Source: Rufibacter tibetensis (lineage in GTDB: Bacteria > Bacteroidota > Bacteroidia > Cytophagales > Hymenobacteraceae). From it: a stretch of 64,000 bases of DNA. The DNA lies in contig NZ_CP012643.1 of the NCBI RefSeq assembly GCF_001310085.1, forward strand, positions 1,891,001 to 1,955,000. The letters run 5' to 3'. A program made the translations under genes and the position numbers. The number at the start of each line of letters is the position of its first letter. Within the stretch, counting starts at the first letter, position 1. The notes beneath the pieces are model-generated. The model did no database searches. It had not been told where the DNA came from and saw only the letters and a program-made list of their open reading frames with translations. This document shows positions 46,797 through 55,246 of this stretch, in pieces.

Positions 46797-47963
46797 ATGC
46801 ACTTACTTGAAGTTAAAGACGCGGCTACAGTCAAAGCTTTTCTAGATCTTCCGTCCACTATCTACCAAGACCATCCCAACTGGATCCGTCCACTTGATAA
46901 GGACATTGAGCAGGTTTTTAATCCGAAGCAGAACCCTAACTTCAGAAATGGCGCGGTCATCCGGTGGATTCTGCAGGACCACAAAGGAAAAACTATCGGT
47001 CGGGTAGCTGCTTTTGTGAACAACAAGACTAAGAATGCTTCTGAATATGTGACTGGCGGCATGGGCTTCTTTGAATGCACCAATGACCAGGCTGCTGCCA
47101 ATACTTTGTTTGATGCCTGCAAGAACTGGCTTTATGCTCAAGGCATGGAAGCCATGGATGGGCCTATCAATTTTGGGGAGCGGGACAAGTGGTGGGGACT
47201 GTTGGTGCAGGGCTTCACAGAACCCAATTACGGTATGTTCTACCATGCTCCGTATTACCAGAAGCTGTTTGAAAACTATGGCTTTCAGGTGTATTTCAAG
47301 CAGTACACGTTCTACCAGGATACCCACGTACAATTCAGCCAAAAGATCATACAGCGCTCCAAAGCCTTGGAGGAGACCCCGGGTTACAGTTTTGGGCATC
47401 CTTCTAAAAACAACCTCGAAAAACTGGCGCAAGACTTTCTGGAGGTATACAACAAAGCATGGGCCGGGCACTCGGGCATTAATGAGATGACCTTTGAGAA
47501 GGCCTTGAAGATGGTGAAGAGCATGAAGCCTGTCATGGTGGAAGAGTTGATCAGCTTTGTGTACTTTGAAGGCAAACCCATTGCCTTTTTCATCATGCTG
47601 CCAGAACTGAACCAGATTTTCAAGCACCTCAACGGCAAGTTTGACCTTCCTGCTAAGTTGAAGTTTCTTTATCACCGCTGGCGGTACAACCAACGCACAG
47701 ATAAGAAGGTGTTCGGGGTAATTTTTGGTGTGGTTCCGGAATTCCAGTCCAAAGGGGTGGACTCTTATATGATCGTGCATGCCCAAGGTCCGTTGAATGC
47801 TTATGGAGCGAGAGAGATAGAGATGAACTGGGTGGGGGATTTTAACCCGAAGATGATGTTAGTGACGCGGGGCTTGGAGGCGCGTATCTACAAAACGCAC
47901 ATCACTTATCGGAAGATCTTTGATCCTTCAAAGCCTTTTACCCGCTACCCTATAATTAAGTAG
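46797..47963 (+). CDS. GNAT-fold acyltransferase-like protein, unknown substrate
   Basis: 388 aa cytosolic. N-terminal half: FRNGAVIRWILQDHKGKTIGR and GGMGFFECTNDQAAANTLFDA match the first strands and acyl-CoA region of GNAT proteins; the segment YAQGMEAMDGPINFG and YHAPYYQKLFENYGF are characteristic of a conserved Bacteroidota/Proteobacteria family of about 380 aa. C-terminal half: VVPEFQSKGVDSYMIVHA and EMNWVGDFNPKMMLVTRGLEARIYKTHITYRK resemble a second GNAT fold. The donor and acceptor are unknown. Confidence 0.8.
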   Translation: MHLLEVKDAATVKAFLDLPSTIYQDHPNWIRPLDKDIEQVFNPKQNPNFRNGAVIRWILQDHKGKTIGRVAAFVNNKTKNASEYVTGGMGFFECTNDQAAANTLFDACKNWLYAQGMEAMDGPINFGERDKWWGLLVQGFTEPNYGMFYHAPYYQKLFENYGFQVYFKQYTFYQDTHVQFSQKIIQRSKALEETPGYSFGHPSKNNLEKLAQDFLEVYNKAWAGHSGINEMTFEKALKMVKSMKPVMVEELISFVYFEGKPIAFFIMLPELNQIFKHLNGKFDLPAKLKFLYHRWRYNQRTDKKVFGVIFGVVPEFQSKGVDSYMIVHAQGPLNAYGAREIEMNWVGDFNPKMMLVTRGLEARIYKTHITYRKIFDPSKPFTRYPIIK

Positions 47964-47971
47964 AGATCATG

Positions 47972-48006
47972 GTTTAAGGCTGCTTTTTGTAAAACAGCCT
48001 TAAAAC
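47972..48006 (+). terminator. Palindromic 3'-end element after the acyltransferase-like gene
   Basis: GTTTAAGGCTG / CAGCCTTAAAAC arms with CTTTTTGTAAAA centre, 8 bp past the stop; member of the palindrome family. Confidence 0.7.
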
Positions 48007-48064
48007 TTATTAGCTTCTGTTAGTAGAGGCTGGCGTGGTTGTGCACGTCTTTTGCCGTGGCTGG

Positions 48065-48245
48065 CGAGGTTGGCGGTTGATGCGAGGCCCTTATGCTGGG
48101 TTGTTTCATCTCCGGTGATATGCGCTCACGTCCGCGAGGCCTCGTCTTCCCCTCTCGCACTGCCCTTTCGGCCTGAGCTGCCTGTTCCTTTTAGCTTCTA
48201 CCTATCTATGGCCAAAAGCGAGGCGCTCGATGGAAAGACTGGAAC
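48065..48245 (+). repeat. Mosaic intergenic repeat, module A, copy 2
   Basis: Aligns from end to end with 21690-21869: GTTGATGCGAGG, TTGTTTCAT, GCGCTCA, CCGCGAGGCC, then a stretch CTCTCGCACTGCCCTTTCGG that is identical in both, and the shared end AGCGAGGCGCTCGATGG, AAGACTGGAAC. It lies between convergent genes in a 486-bp gap that otherwise holds module B and a 3'-end palindrome. Confidence 0.88.
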
Positions 48246-48287
48246 AGGGGAATGTAACAAAGGCTGTTTTCCTCTTAACCCTTTTAC

Positions 48288-48341
48288 ATGGTTCAAGTCT
48301 GTGACTTGGACCTACCATGACCTGAAGTTTGCAACTTCAGT
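48288..48341 (+). repeat. Mosaic repeat, module B (twin hairpins), copy 2
   Basis: CAAGTC-TGT-GACTTG at 48294-48308 and CTGAAGTT-TGC-AACTTCAG at 48322-48340. The spacing and the linking sequence match the minus-strand copy at 33325-33377. Confidence 0.85.
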
Positions 48342-48449
48342 GCGGCGACAGCCCCAAAAGGAATATAGGATTGAAAATTCTACGCTTATGTTGTAAGTAA
48401 GCCTCTTATTTTAAGAATTGGAATTCACTAGAACCTGTACTCCAAGAAG

Positions 48450-49058
48450 TTATATACCCTTTCTCCCAGCGGCTAACTTTAAGAAGTCCTCATGCAGTTG
48501 CACTACCTGCGGAAGTACCAGTTGGGTATCGTCGTTGTAGAGCACAAATTGAGCACGGGTCACCCGTTCTTCTTCTGACAGTTGCTTGCTGATGATCGCT
48601 TCTACTTCGGTGGTGGTGCGGTGCGGGTCGCGTTGGAGGGTGCGGGCTAACCGGAGGGGCAAAGGCGCTGAGATTGTAAGCACGTGGTCTACCTGCGTGT
48701 AGGCATTAGACTCAAACATGAGGGCCGCCTCTTTTAAGATATAAGGTGCCTGTTGCTGCTCCATCCAGCGGTAAAAGTCTTTCCGGACTTGCGGGTGCAC
48801 CAAGCCATTCAATTTTGCCAATTCTGTGGCATTATGAAATACTTTTTGGCTTAAGTATGACCGGTTCAGGTTTTGATTGGCATCAAAAGTATCAGGACCG
48901 AAGACAGAGATGAGTTGTTCGCGCAGTTCGGGGTCATGGTTCATCACCCATTTGGCGCGGGTGTCAGAATCATAAACAGGCACCCCCAGTAGCTGGAAAC
49001 ATTTACACACGATGCTTTTCCCAGACCCTATTCCGCCGGTAATGCCAATTTTCAACAT
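48450..49058 (-). CDS. coaE: Dephospho-CoA kinase
   Basis: 202 aa, normal length. P-loop GITGGIGSGKSIVC at residues 5-18; DSDTRAKWVM and the lid region RLARTLQRDPHRTTTEVEAII are CoaE features. It catalyses the last step of coenzyme A synthesis. It is the last gene of the nusB operon, 3 bp after ybbR. The convergent partner is the acyltransferase-like gene with a repeat-rich gap between. Confidence 0.95.
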   Translation of the reverse strand: MLKIGITGGIGSGKSIVCKCFQLLGVPVYDSDTRAKWVMNHDPELREQLISVFGPDTFDANQNLNRSYLSQKVFHNATELAKLNGLVHPQVRKDFYRWMEQQQAPYILKEAALMFESNAYTQVDHVLTISAPLPLRLARTLQRDPHRTTTEVEAIISKQLSEEERVTRAQFVLYNDDTQLVLPQVVQLHEDFLKLAAGRKGI

Positions 49059-49061
49059 GGG

Positions 49062-50042
49062 CTACTGCGGCGTTAAAGAGATCTTCACTTTACCAGGCAC
49101 CACTGCTACTTGTTTCAAATGGGGAGGCCTCTGCAGGACAGTAGGCACAATGGTAGAATCTGCAGGGTTGAACTTCTGAAAGTCTAGCGCTACCTGAAAA
49201 AGCTCGGGCTGAATCAGATCCCGGTTTTGGGGTAGGTAAGCGTATTGCACCACTACCGGGCCGTTCACTAGAAGTAACCTATAGCCAACCGGAAAGTTCT
49301 GCAAAACTGGTTGTACAAGAAGCTCTTTCTTTTCAAAGGCAATGACTCCAAACTGAACCTCGGCCTCGCTCACATCTGCTTTCACCAGAGATGTAAAATC
49401 ATAGGCAAGAGGCACTTCTGCTTTGAAAGGACCGGTTAAGCTTTGGGAAGGCAGCGCTAAAAGAAAAGGATTTGGAAACTGGTTCAGGATGAGTTCTGGC
49501 CCGGTGAAGGTCACCGAATCTGGTCGTACTTTGACGGGGCCTTTGAACACATAGCCGGGCGCTACTTTCACCTGAGTAGTGTCAATGGCCAGTTGAAATT
49601 TGCGGGTTACTAAACGGTCAAAATCAAAGCTGATGGTGTCTGTAACCACAAAGTTCAGGTTCAGGCCATCCAGCACATTAGAGATTGCGGGCCGCAGGGC
49701 TTGCCCGGGCAGTTGCTTCACTGCAGATAAGTTCCGGATGGTTAATTCGGCCGGCTTTACGTTGAAGAGAAGGTTTTTGCGGAGCAGTTTCCAGCCTTTG
49801 CCGGTAACATTGATCACTACTTCCTCAGGCAGGGGCTTTACCGGCACCAGAGCAGCAGGATCATACTTGAATTCAATGGGGTAAGAGACCTGAGCCGTAT
49901 AACTCTTGTTTAGGGCATTCAGGAGCCAGAAGGTACCCGCCGTTAAAAAACAAAGCAACACCACCCTCCAGTACTGTTTCTGCTTGGGCGAAAAAGGCCT
50001 CAGTAACCAGAGGAGGGCGTGCTTTGTTCTGTTAAATGGCAA
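49062..50042 (-). CDS. YbbR-like domain protein (CdaR-like)
   Basis: 326 aa. One membrane anchor at about residues 27-45 (VVLLCFLTAGTFWLLNALN), then YbbR repeats on the periplasmic side (YPIEFKYDPAALVPVKPLPEEVVINVTG, PVKVRPDSVTFTGPELILNQF). In Firmicutes YbbR/CdaR controls the diadenylate cyclase CdaA; no cdaA gene lies nearby, so only the domain is assigned. It sits 3 bp from coaE and 8 bp after yajC in the operon. Confidence 0.85.
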   Translation of the reverse strand: MPFNRTKHALLWLLRPFSPKQKQYWRVVLLCFLTAGTFWLLNALNKSYTAQVSYPIEFKYDPAALVPVKPLPEEVVINVTGKGWKLLRKNLLFNVKPAELTIRNLSAVKQLPGQALRPAISNVLDGLNLNFVVTDTISFDFDRLVTRKFQLAIDTTQVKVAPGYVFKGPVKVRPDSVTFTGPELILNQFPNPFLLALPSQSLTGPFKAEVPLAYDFTSLVKADVSEAEVQFGVIAFEKKELLVQPVLQNFPVGYRLLLVNGPVVVQYAYLPQNRDLIQPELFQVALDFQKFNPADSTIVPTVLQRPPHLKQVAVVPGKVKISLTPQ

Positions 50043-50050
50043 GGTGAGGG

Positions 50051-50398
50051 TTACGCGTTTGTAGTGGATTCTGTATTGGCATTCACCCGACTAGTGGCTT
50101 CTACCGCAATCGCTACTTTGTCAAACTTAAGCTTGATGCCCTTGTCTACTTCAATCCAGACGGTATCATCATCTATGCTTAATAAGCGGCCGTGGAGCCC
50201 ACCAATGGTCACCACGTTCATGCCGCGTTTTAATTCTTCCCTGAACTTCTTCTGGTCTTTTGCTTTCTTCTGCTGCGGACGCACCATGAAGAAGTAAAAT
50301 ACCAGAATGATCAAGCCAATGAACAGGAAATTGGAATACAGGTTAGCCCCTCCTGGGGTAGCTTGCAATAAGATAGTTAACATAGGTTGCTCTAACAT
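50051..50398 (-). CDS. yajC: Preprotein translocase subunit YajC
   Basis: 115 aa. One N-terminal membrane helix (FLFIGLIILVFYFFMVRPQQKK) and the YajC core KRGMNVVTIGGLHGRLLSIDDDTVWIEVDKG. It is the accessory subunit of SecDF-YajC. The ATG at 50398 shares its A with the TAA of the DUF1573 gene (TAATG), which favours this start through translational coupling; Met6 at 50383 is the alternative. Confidence 0.93.
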   Translation of the reverse strand: MLEQPMLTILLQATPGGANLYSNFLFIGLIILVFYFFMVRPQQKKAKDQKKFREELKRGMNVVTIGGLHGRLLSIDDDTVWIEVDKGIKLKFDKVAIAVEATSRVNANTESTTNA

Positions 50399-50946
50399 TA
50401 CATCCGAACAGGTCCATCTGCTCCTGCCTGTGGCACAGTACCCGTAATGTTGGTTTTGATCACCACCTGGTTTATCTGCGGATCAGTGTTGGCGGTGATG
50501 GTGATTTGTTTTGACTGCTGACCAGTTTTGCCGGTTGGGTCAAAAACTACTTTGATTTTACCAGTCTCACCTGGAGCTACTGGCTCATGAGGCCATTCCG
50601 GAACCGTACAGCCGCACGTAGCAGAAGCGTTCTCAATGATCAAAGGAGCTTTACCGGTGTTGGTGAACGTGAAGGTGTGCTCTACTTTTTTATCTGCCTT
50701 GATGTTCCCAAAGTCAAATTCAGTTTCCTTGAACGTCATCACCGGCTTAGGAGCATTTGGGTTTACTGCTTCCTGGCCTGCTACGTTAGGGTTAGTAGCG
50801 GGGTCATTGGCGGCAACAGGAGCGCTGCCTTCAGACGCGTTCTGCTCAGTGGCAGTAGCAGTCTCTTCTGTGGTTGCTTTTTTCTCGCAGCTAGAGGTCC
50901 AAAGGCCGCCAGCTAAAAGTAACGCGATTATAAATTGCTTTTTCAT
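50398..50946 (-). CDS. DUF1573 lipoprotein
   Basis: 182 aa. Signal peptide and lipobox LLAGGLWTSSC, an Ala/Asn/Pro-rich linker (about 22-65), then one DUF1573 immunoglobulin-like domain (FDFGNIKADKKVEHTFTFTN, IENASATCGCTVPEWP, ITANTDPQ). The CGC motif is typical. The function is unknown; the domain is common in Bacteroidota and next to yajC and nusB in many of their genomes. Confidence 0.9.
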   Translation of the reverse strand: MKKQFIIALLLAGGLWTSSCEKKATTEETATATEQNASEGSAPVAANDPATNPNVAGQEAVNPNAPKPVMTFKETEFDFGNIKADKKVEHTFTFTNTGKAPLIIENASATCGCTVPEWPHEPVAPGETGKIKVVFDPTGKTGQQSKQITITANTDPQINQVVIKTNITGTVPQAGADGPVRM

Positions 50947-50979
50947 AAAAATTAAAGCCTATTAAAAGAATAGGACAAG

Positions 50980-51978
50980 TTACAAATTAGAAATGATATG
51001 CTGCGCAAATTCTGACGTAGAGGCAGTTCCGCCTAAGTCACGGGTGCACTGCTCTTTGTTTAGCAACGTTTTCTCCAAAGCACTCTCAATTTGTCTTGCA
51101 TTCTCATGCAAGCCCATGTGCTCCAGCATCATGAGGGCAGAACGCAACAACGCCGTAGGGTTAGCCAGGCCTTGACCGGCAATATCAGGGGCAGAGCCGT
51201 GCACGGCTTCAAAGATGGCCATGTCATCACCAATGTTGGCACCAGACACCACGCCTAAACCGCCCACCAGACCAGCACACAAGTCAGAAAGAATATCCCC
51301 GAACAGGTTTGTCGTTACAATTACTTCAAACTGCTCTGGCTTGCTTACCAGCTGCATGCACATGTTGTCAATAATCTTCTCATCCCACTGCACCTGCGGA
51401 AACTCCTTAGACACATTAGCGGCAGCCTCTAAAATGAGTCTTCCCGCCGATTTCAGGATATTGGCTTTGTGGGCCACGGTTACCCTAGGACGATTGTGCT
51501 TGGCAGCATACTGGAACGCGGCACGCACAATTTTATGGCAACCCTCTACAGTTACCCGGGCAATGGAATCAGAGATACCCAGGCGCTCATCATACGTCTC
51601 CAAACCAGAGTACAAACCTTCAGTGTTCTCACGGAACAGCACCAAGTCTACGTTGTCAAAGCGGGTTTTCACGCCAGCCGTGGTTTTGGCTGGGCGCACG
51701 TTAGAATATAAATCGAATTTCTGGCGCAGCTGCACGTTAATGCTCTTGAAGCCTTTGCCCACCGGTGTGGTGATGGGTCCTTTCAGAGCGATTCTGTTGC
51801 GCTCCAAAGAGGTAATCAAGGATTGCGGAATGAGCTCCCCTATGGAATCAAAGGTAGTTTGACCGGCATTTTCTTCTTCCCAGGTAATGGGCACTTGTGC
51901 GGCTGCAAAGATCGCCTTCACGGCTTCAGTGATCTCAGGACCTATCCCGTCGCCGGGAATAAGGGTAACGGTTGTCAT
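50980..51978 (-). CDS. NAD-type isocitrate dehydrogenase (short IDH/IPMDH family)
   Basis: 332 aa. Beta-decarboxylating dehydrogenase fold: [39 protein letters not shown] (catalytic Lys), ENIIDNMCM-type segment with Asp ([13 protein letters not shown]), and [19 protein letters not shown]. The sequence between [22 protein letters not shown] binds the substrate; the pattern suits isocitrate rather than 3-isopropylmalate because no leu genes are near. It produces 2-oxoglutarate. It lies inside the nusB operon, which is unusual for IDH. Confidence 0.85.
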   Translation of the reverse strand: MTTVTLIPGDGIGPEITEAVKAIFAAAQVPITWEEENAGQTTFDSIGELIPQSLITSLERNRIALKGPITTPVGKGFKSINVQLRQKFDLYSNVRPAKTTAGVKTRFDNVDLVLFRENTEGLYSGLETYDERLGISDSIARVTVEGCHKIVRAAFQYAAKHNRPRVTVAHKANILKSAGRLILEAAANVSKEFPQVQWDEKIIDNMCMQLVSKPEQFEVIVTTNLFGDILSDLCAGLVGGLGVVSGANIGDDMAIFEAVHGSAPDIAGQGLANPTALLRSALMMLEHMGLHENARQIESALEKTLLNKEQCTRDLGGTASTSEFAQHIISNL

Positions 51979-51988
51979 GGGCAGGGGC

Positions 51989-52294
51989 TTATATTTCCTT
52001 TTTGCTGTTTATTTCATTAATAAGAGAGTCTACGTCCAGCAGAAGGCGCTCCGCTTTGTCGCGGGCGTCTTTGATCACGCGCTGTCCTTCTGTTTTGGCA
52101 GCAGAACCTTGCTCTTCTCTTCCGGCAATCAGGTCATTAGAAAGTTCTAACAGCCTGGCGCGGTATTTCTCTAATTGAAAACTCAGTTTATCACGGGTTT
52201 CCCGGCCTTTTTCTGGTGCAAACAGAATTCCTAATACCGCACCTGTGGCGATACCGCTGGAAAAGGCAAGGATAGCATTGGTTTTTTTGCCCAT
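51989..52294 (-). CDS. YtxH domain-containing protein
   Basis: 101 aa from the ATG at 52294; the frame is open further upstream but MGKKTNAILAFSSGIATGAVLGILFAPEKG is the standard YtxH start. One N-terminal membrane segment with the GIxxGAxxGxLFAPxxG signature, then an amphipathic, partly coiled-coil tail (RDKLSFQLEKYRARLLELSNDLI). Small YtxH proteins are linked to envelope stress in Firmicutes; the role here is unknown. It is 10 bp upstream of the idh gene. Confidence 0.88.
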   Translation of the reverse strand: MGKKTNAILAFSSGIATGAVLGILFAPEKGRETRDKLSFQLEKYRARLLELSNDLIAGREEQGSAAKTEGQRVIKDARDKAERLLLDVDSLINEINSKKEI

Positions 52295-52524
52295 AGTGTA
52301 TAGGTAGTGTTTAGTATTTATAAGACACAAGTAGTAAGATGCCAGCCTCAAGACATTCTCCCAAGTCTTTGGCATCGGGTACTCCAAGAAAGCTTTCCAG
52401 GTGCAACGGCACTTGACCAGCTTCACTTGTCAGTTTCTGCTTTACGCCCATTTTCATGAAAATAGAGGTAAAACAAAGGCCCTGCAAGCCTTCCTTATTC
52501 TTTACGAACGAAAACCCTCCGGGA

Positions 52525-53697
52525 TTATTTGTTATCCAGCAACCCTCTCCCCGATTTCCGGATGGCCCCGCTGGCGATCAGGTCCTGAGAAAGTTTATCA
52601 AGCACACCGTTGATGAACTGCTTGCTTTTAGGCGTGCTGTACACTTTGGAAATATCAATATATTCATTGATAGACACTTTCACGGGAATGCTTCTGAAAA
52701 TATGCATCTCACAAAGCGCCATCTTCAGGATGATTTTGTCCATGAGAGCTACGCGCTCCACATCCCAGTTTTGCACGCTTTCAGAGATCATTTTCTCATA
52801 CTTTTCGTCATCCTTCAGGGTCTCGTAATACAATTCCTCAAAGAAAGCCTTATCGTCTTCCCAGCTGGCCGACAAATCTAACAGGGCGAGGTACTCATCG
52901 GTGTTCTCCTCCAGCATTTTGATGGATTTATTCACTAGGTTCTTCACCACAGACTTATTCTCTACCCAGTTCAGGTCTTTCTCTTCAAACAAGGTTTGCA
53001 GGTTCTCGTCCTTAAAGATAACGTTTTTGAAGATATGTTTGAGCAAATCATGGTCTTGCTCATAGGTAGGATCCACAATTTCCAAATAAGCCAGCACTTC
53101 CTCGTCTTTCTTGAGGTTGTTGCGGTAGATTTTCTGAATAACTTCTATCTCACCAGCCCAGCTCAGGTTTCTCCGGATCACACGCTGCTCCAGGAACTTG
53201 TTGCCCAGCAGTTTCTGCAGCGCTTTGTTTTCTAAAAGCTTGCGCAGGTTTACGTCTTTCCGTTCGGTAAACCGGGTGGCGGCTTTCTGTTCTTCGCTTT
53301 CTATCTGGTGAACCAATTCCTGAGCCACTAACAGCGTAAGCAAATACCGGTCGTAGATTTCCTCAGCGGCCGTCAACATCTGATTGCCGAAGTACTTTAG
53401 GTCTTTGCGTAAGGAGTTCTGGTAAAAGTTAACGGCTGCCTGGGTGGCATCTAAGATTTCACGGTCTTTTTCTTCGGTATCAAACTTGCGGGTTTCATAC
53501 CACTCTTTGAACAGCAAACTGGCAATCTGCTTCTGCCCTTCCAGTTTTCTCCTGTCTTGAGGCTCAATGGCCATTAAATCTGGGGCGAACCTATCCGAAA
53601 TCAAGTCCAGGGCCAGTTGGTAATTTGACCCTTCTGCCTGCACGTAGGCATAAATAGCTTGCATCGCTTTGATTCGGAGTATTCTGCGGTTGAGCAT
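52525..53697 (-). CDS. nusB: Transcription antitermination factor NusB, long Bacteroidota form
   Basis: 390 aa, more than twice the usual length of about 140. The C-terminal 140 residues carry the NusB core (DVERVALMDKIILKMALCEM, IPVKVSINEYIDISKVYSTPKSKQFINGVLDKL). The first 230 residues are an all-helical extension beginning LNRRILRIKAMQAIYAY, which itself resembles a diverged NusB half. Long NusB proteins are characteristic of Bacteroidota. It binds boxA RNA with NusE to promote rRNA transcription. It is the first gene of the seven-gene operon. Confidence 0.92.
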   Translation of the reverse strand: MLNRRILRIKAMQAIYAYVQAEGSNYQLALDLISDRFAPDLMAIEPQDRRKLEGQKQIASLLFKEWYETRKFDTEEKDREILDATQAAVNFYQNSLRKDLKYFGNQMLTAAEEIYDRYLLTLLVAQELVHQIESEEQKAATRFTERKDVNLRKLLENKALQKLLGNKFLEQRVIRRNLSWAGEIEVIQKIYRNNLKKDEEVLAYLEIVDPTYEQDHDLLKHIFKNVIFKDENLQTLFEEKDLNWVENKSVVKNLVNKSIKMLEENTDEYLALLDLSASWEDDKAFFEELYYETLKDDEKYEKMISESVQNWDVERVALMDKIILKMALCEMHIFRSIPVKVSINEYIDISKVYSTPKSKQFINGVLDKLSQDLIASGAIRKSGRGLLDNK

Positions 53698-53918
53698 GAT
53701 AATAAGGAAAGAACGTGGTGAACGTGAAAATTACGGTGAAAGTTGGGTTTGAACAGACGGCCTGAAAGCCTTATACGCCCCTGCCCCCAATTCAGCCGCA
53801 AAGGTCCGAAGGAAAGGGGCAAGAAGCAAACCGGAGTTATGTAAATTTGGTTTCCCCAGGAAGCCCTATCACCATATGAGCGGCTACCTATGTACCGCCT
53901 TCTACAGACACAAAAGCA

Positions 53919-53966
53919 GAATGCGTTTCCGGCCCGGTTTTTCCAAACCAGTCCGAAAACGCATTC
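53919..53966 (-). terminator. Palindromic terminator of leucine dehydrogenase
   Basis: 48 nt: GAATGCGTTTCCGG / CCGAAAACGCATTC arms with a CCGGTTTTTCCAAACCAG centre, 32 bp past the stop. Member of the palindrome family. Confidence 0.8.
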
Positions 53967-53998
53967 ACTATCTTTAGCTCTCTCCAGCGAGAGGTCAA

Positions 53999-55099
53999 TT
54001 AGTAGGTCTGCTTGATTTTGGCCATGTCATCAATGCGCTTCTGCGCAATCTCAGTGGCTGCTCTTTGTGTGTGCGTTCCATCGGCCTCCGCCTTGGCGAA
54101 GATGTTCAACGTGGTGTTGTAGATCTGCTCGGTTTGCTGCATGGCCCACTCGCGGTTCAGTCTCTTCACTTCTGAATACACGTTGATAATACCACCGGCG
54201 TTGATGAGAAAGTCTGGCGCATACACAATGCCCATGTCTACCAAAGCGGCCCCGTGGATGTCTTCGTTTTTCAATTGGTTGTTCGCACAACCGGCAATCA
54301 CCTGGCATTTCAGGCGGGACAGCGTATTGTCGTTGATGGTGGCTCCCATAGCGCAAGGCGAGTAGATATCCACATCCACGTCATAGATCTCGTCTAGTCC
54401 TACCACGGTAGCACCAGTGGCAGCAGAAATGCGTCTCAAACGCTCCTGATCAATGTCTGTGATGAACAATTGGGCGTTTTCTTTCACCAGATAGTCAATC
54501 AGGTAACCGCCTACGTGGCCAGTCCCCTGCACTGATATCTTTTTACCGGCCAGGCTGTCATTGCCCCACGCTCTTTTAGCGGCGGCTTTCATGCCCATGT
54601 AAGTTCCATACGCAGTTACCGGCGATGGGTCCCCGCTACCACCTTGTGATTCTGGTAAGCCAGCTACGTACTTTGTTTCCATGCCAATGTACGCCATATC
54701 CTGGGTAGTCATACCCATATCTTCTGCGGTGATGTACTTCCCGTTCAGGTTGTTCACAAACCGCCCGAACTTGCGCATCATAGCCTCTGTCTTATCTTTC
54801 TTGGAGTCACCTATAATCACGGCTTTACCACCCCCCAGATTCAGGCCTGAGATAGCTGACTTGAATGTCATGCCTCGTGATAAACGCAGCACATCGCGCA
54901 GCGCTTCTGCCTCACTTGCGTATGTCCACATACGGGTACCACCCAAAGCAGGCCCCAAAACGGTATTATGCACGCCAATGATTGCTTTTAAGCCGGTATC
55001 ATGGTCGTGGCAGAAAACCACTTGCTCATGGTTGTACTCACTTATTTGGCTGAAAACAGATGTTTCCTGTTGGGCAGTTAGTTCTTTAACTTCTATCAT
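53999..55099 (-). CDS. ldh: Leucine dehydrogenase (branched-chain GLFV family)
   Basis: 366 aa, the octameric-type length. Substrate and catalytic residues: GPALGGTRMW, MTFKSAISGLNLGGGKAVI (both Lys), AEDMGMTTQDM (Asp). The NAD domain is VQGTGHVGGYLIDYL. NAINAGG-type segment (PDFLINAGGIINVYSE) is typical of LeuDH. It deaminates Leu, Val and Ile to 2-oxo acids, which feed branched-chain fatty-acid synthesis common in Bacteroidota. The promoter is clear at 55170-55199 and is divergent to the ABC exporter. Confidence 0.9.
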   Translation of the reverse strand: MIEVKELTAQQETSVFSQISEYNHEQVVFCHDHDTGLKAIIGVHNTVLGPALGGTRMWTYASEAEALRDVLRLSRGMTFKSAISGLNLGGGKAVIIGDSKKDKTEAMMRKFGRFVNNLNGKYITAEDMGMTTQDMAYIGMETKYVAGLPESQGGSGDPSPVTAYGTYMGMKAAAKRAWGNDSLAGKKISVQGTGHVGGYLIDYLVKENAQLFITDIDQERLRRISAATGATVVGLDEIYDVDVDIYSPCAMGATINDNTLSRLKCQVIAGCANNQLKNEDIHGAALVDMGIVYAPDFLINAGGIINVYSEVKRLNREWAMQQTEQIYNTTLNIFAKAEADGTHTQRAATEIAQKRIDDMAKIKQTY

Positions 55100-55158
55100 G
55101 TTTCGTTTTACCTTGAAATACCAGTTGGTCTTTGTTAGATAATGGGGAAGCTAATCGG

Positions 55159-55166
55159 TAATTTTG
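55159..55166 (+). promoter_or_regulatory. -7 box (TAATTTTG) of the ABC exporter gene
   Basis: Plus-strand TAnnTTTG; a TTTG 24 bp upstream (55131-55134) may be its -33. It interleaves with the minus-strand leucine dehydrogenase promoter. Confidence 0.5.
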
Positions 55167-55169
55167 ATG

Positions 55170-55199
55170 CAAAATTAATTTTATATTCTTGAAGACCAA
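55170..55199 (-). promoter_or_regulatory. Promoter of leucine dehydrogenase
   Basis: -33 TTG (complement of 55197-55199) and -7 TAATTTTG (complement of 55170-55177) with a 19-bp spacer, 71 bp before the ATG. Confidence 0.7.
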
Positions 55200-55246
55200 G
55201 AAAATTCCTAACAAGTGTTAGTACGTATTTTCTTTAACCATAGCTT

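Noticed and set aside
48052-48396. 114-aa plus-strand frame across the repeat at 48.1 kb
   Set aside because: Same reason: it is the open frame of modules A and B and not conserved between copies as protein.
49062-50042. cdaR-type control of c-di-AMP synthesis
   Set aside because: The YbbR domain alone is not enough; no diadenylate cyclase gene is adjacent.
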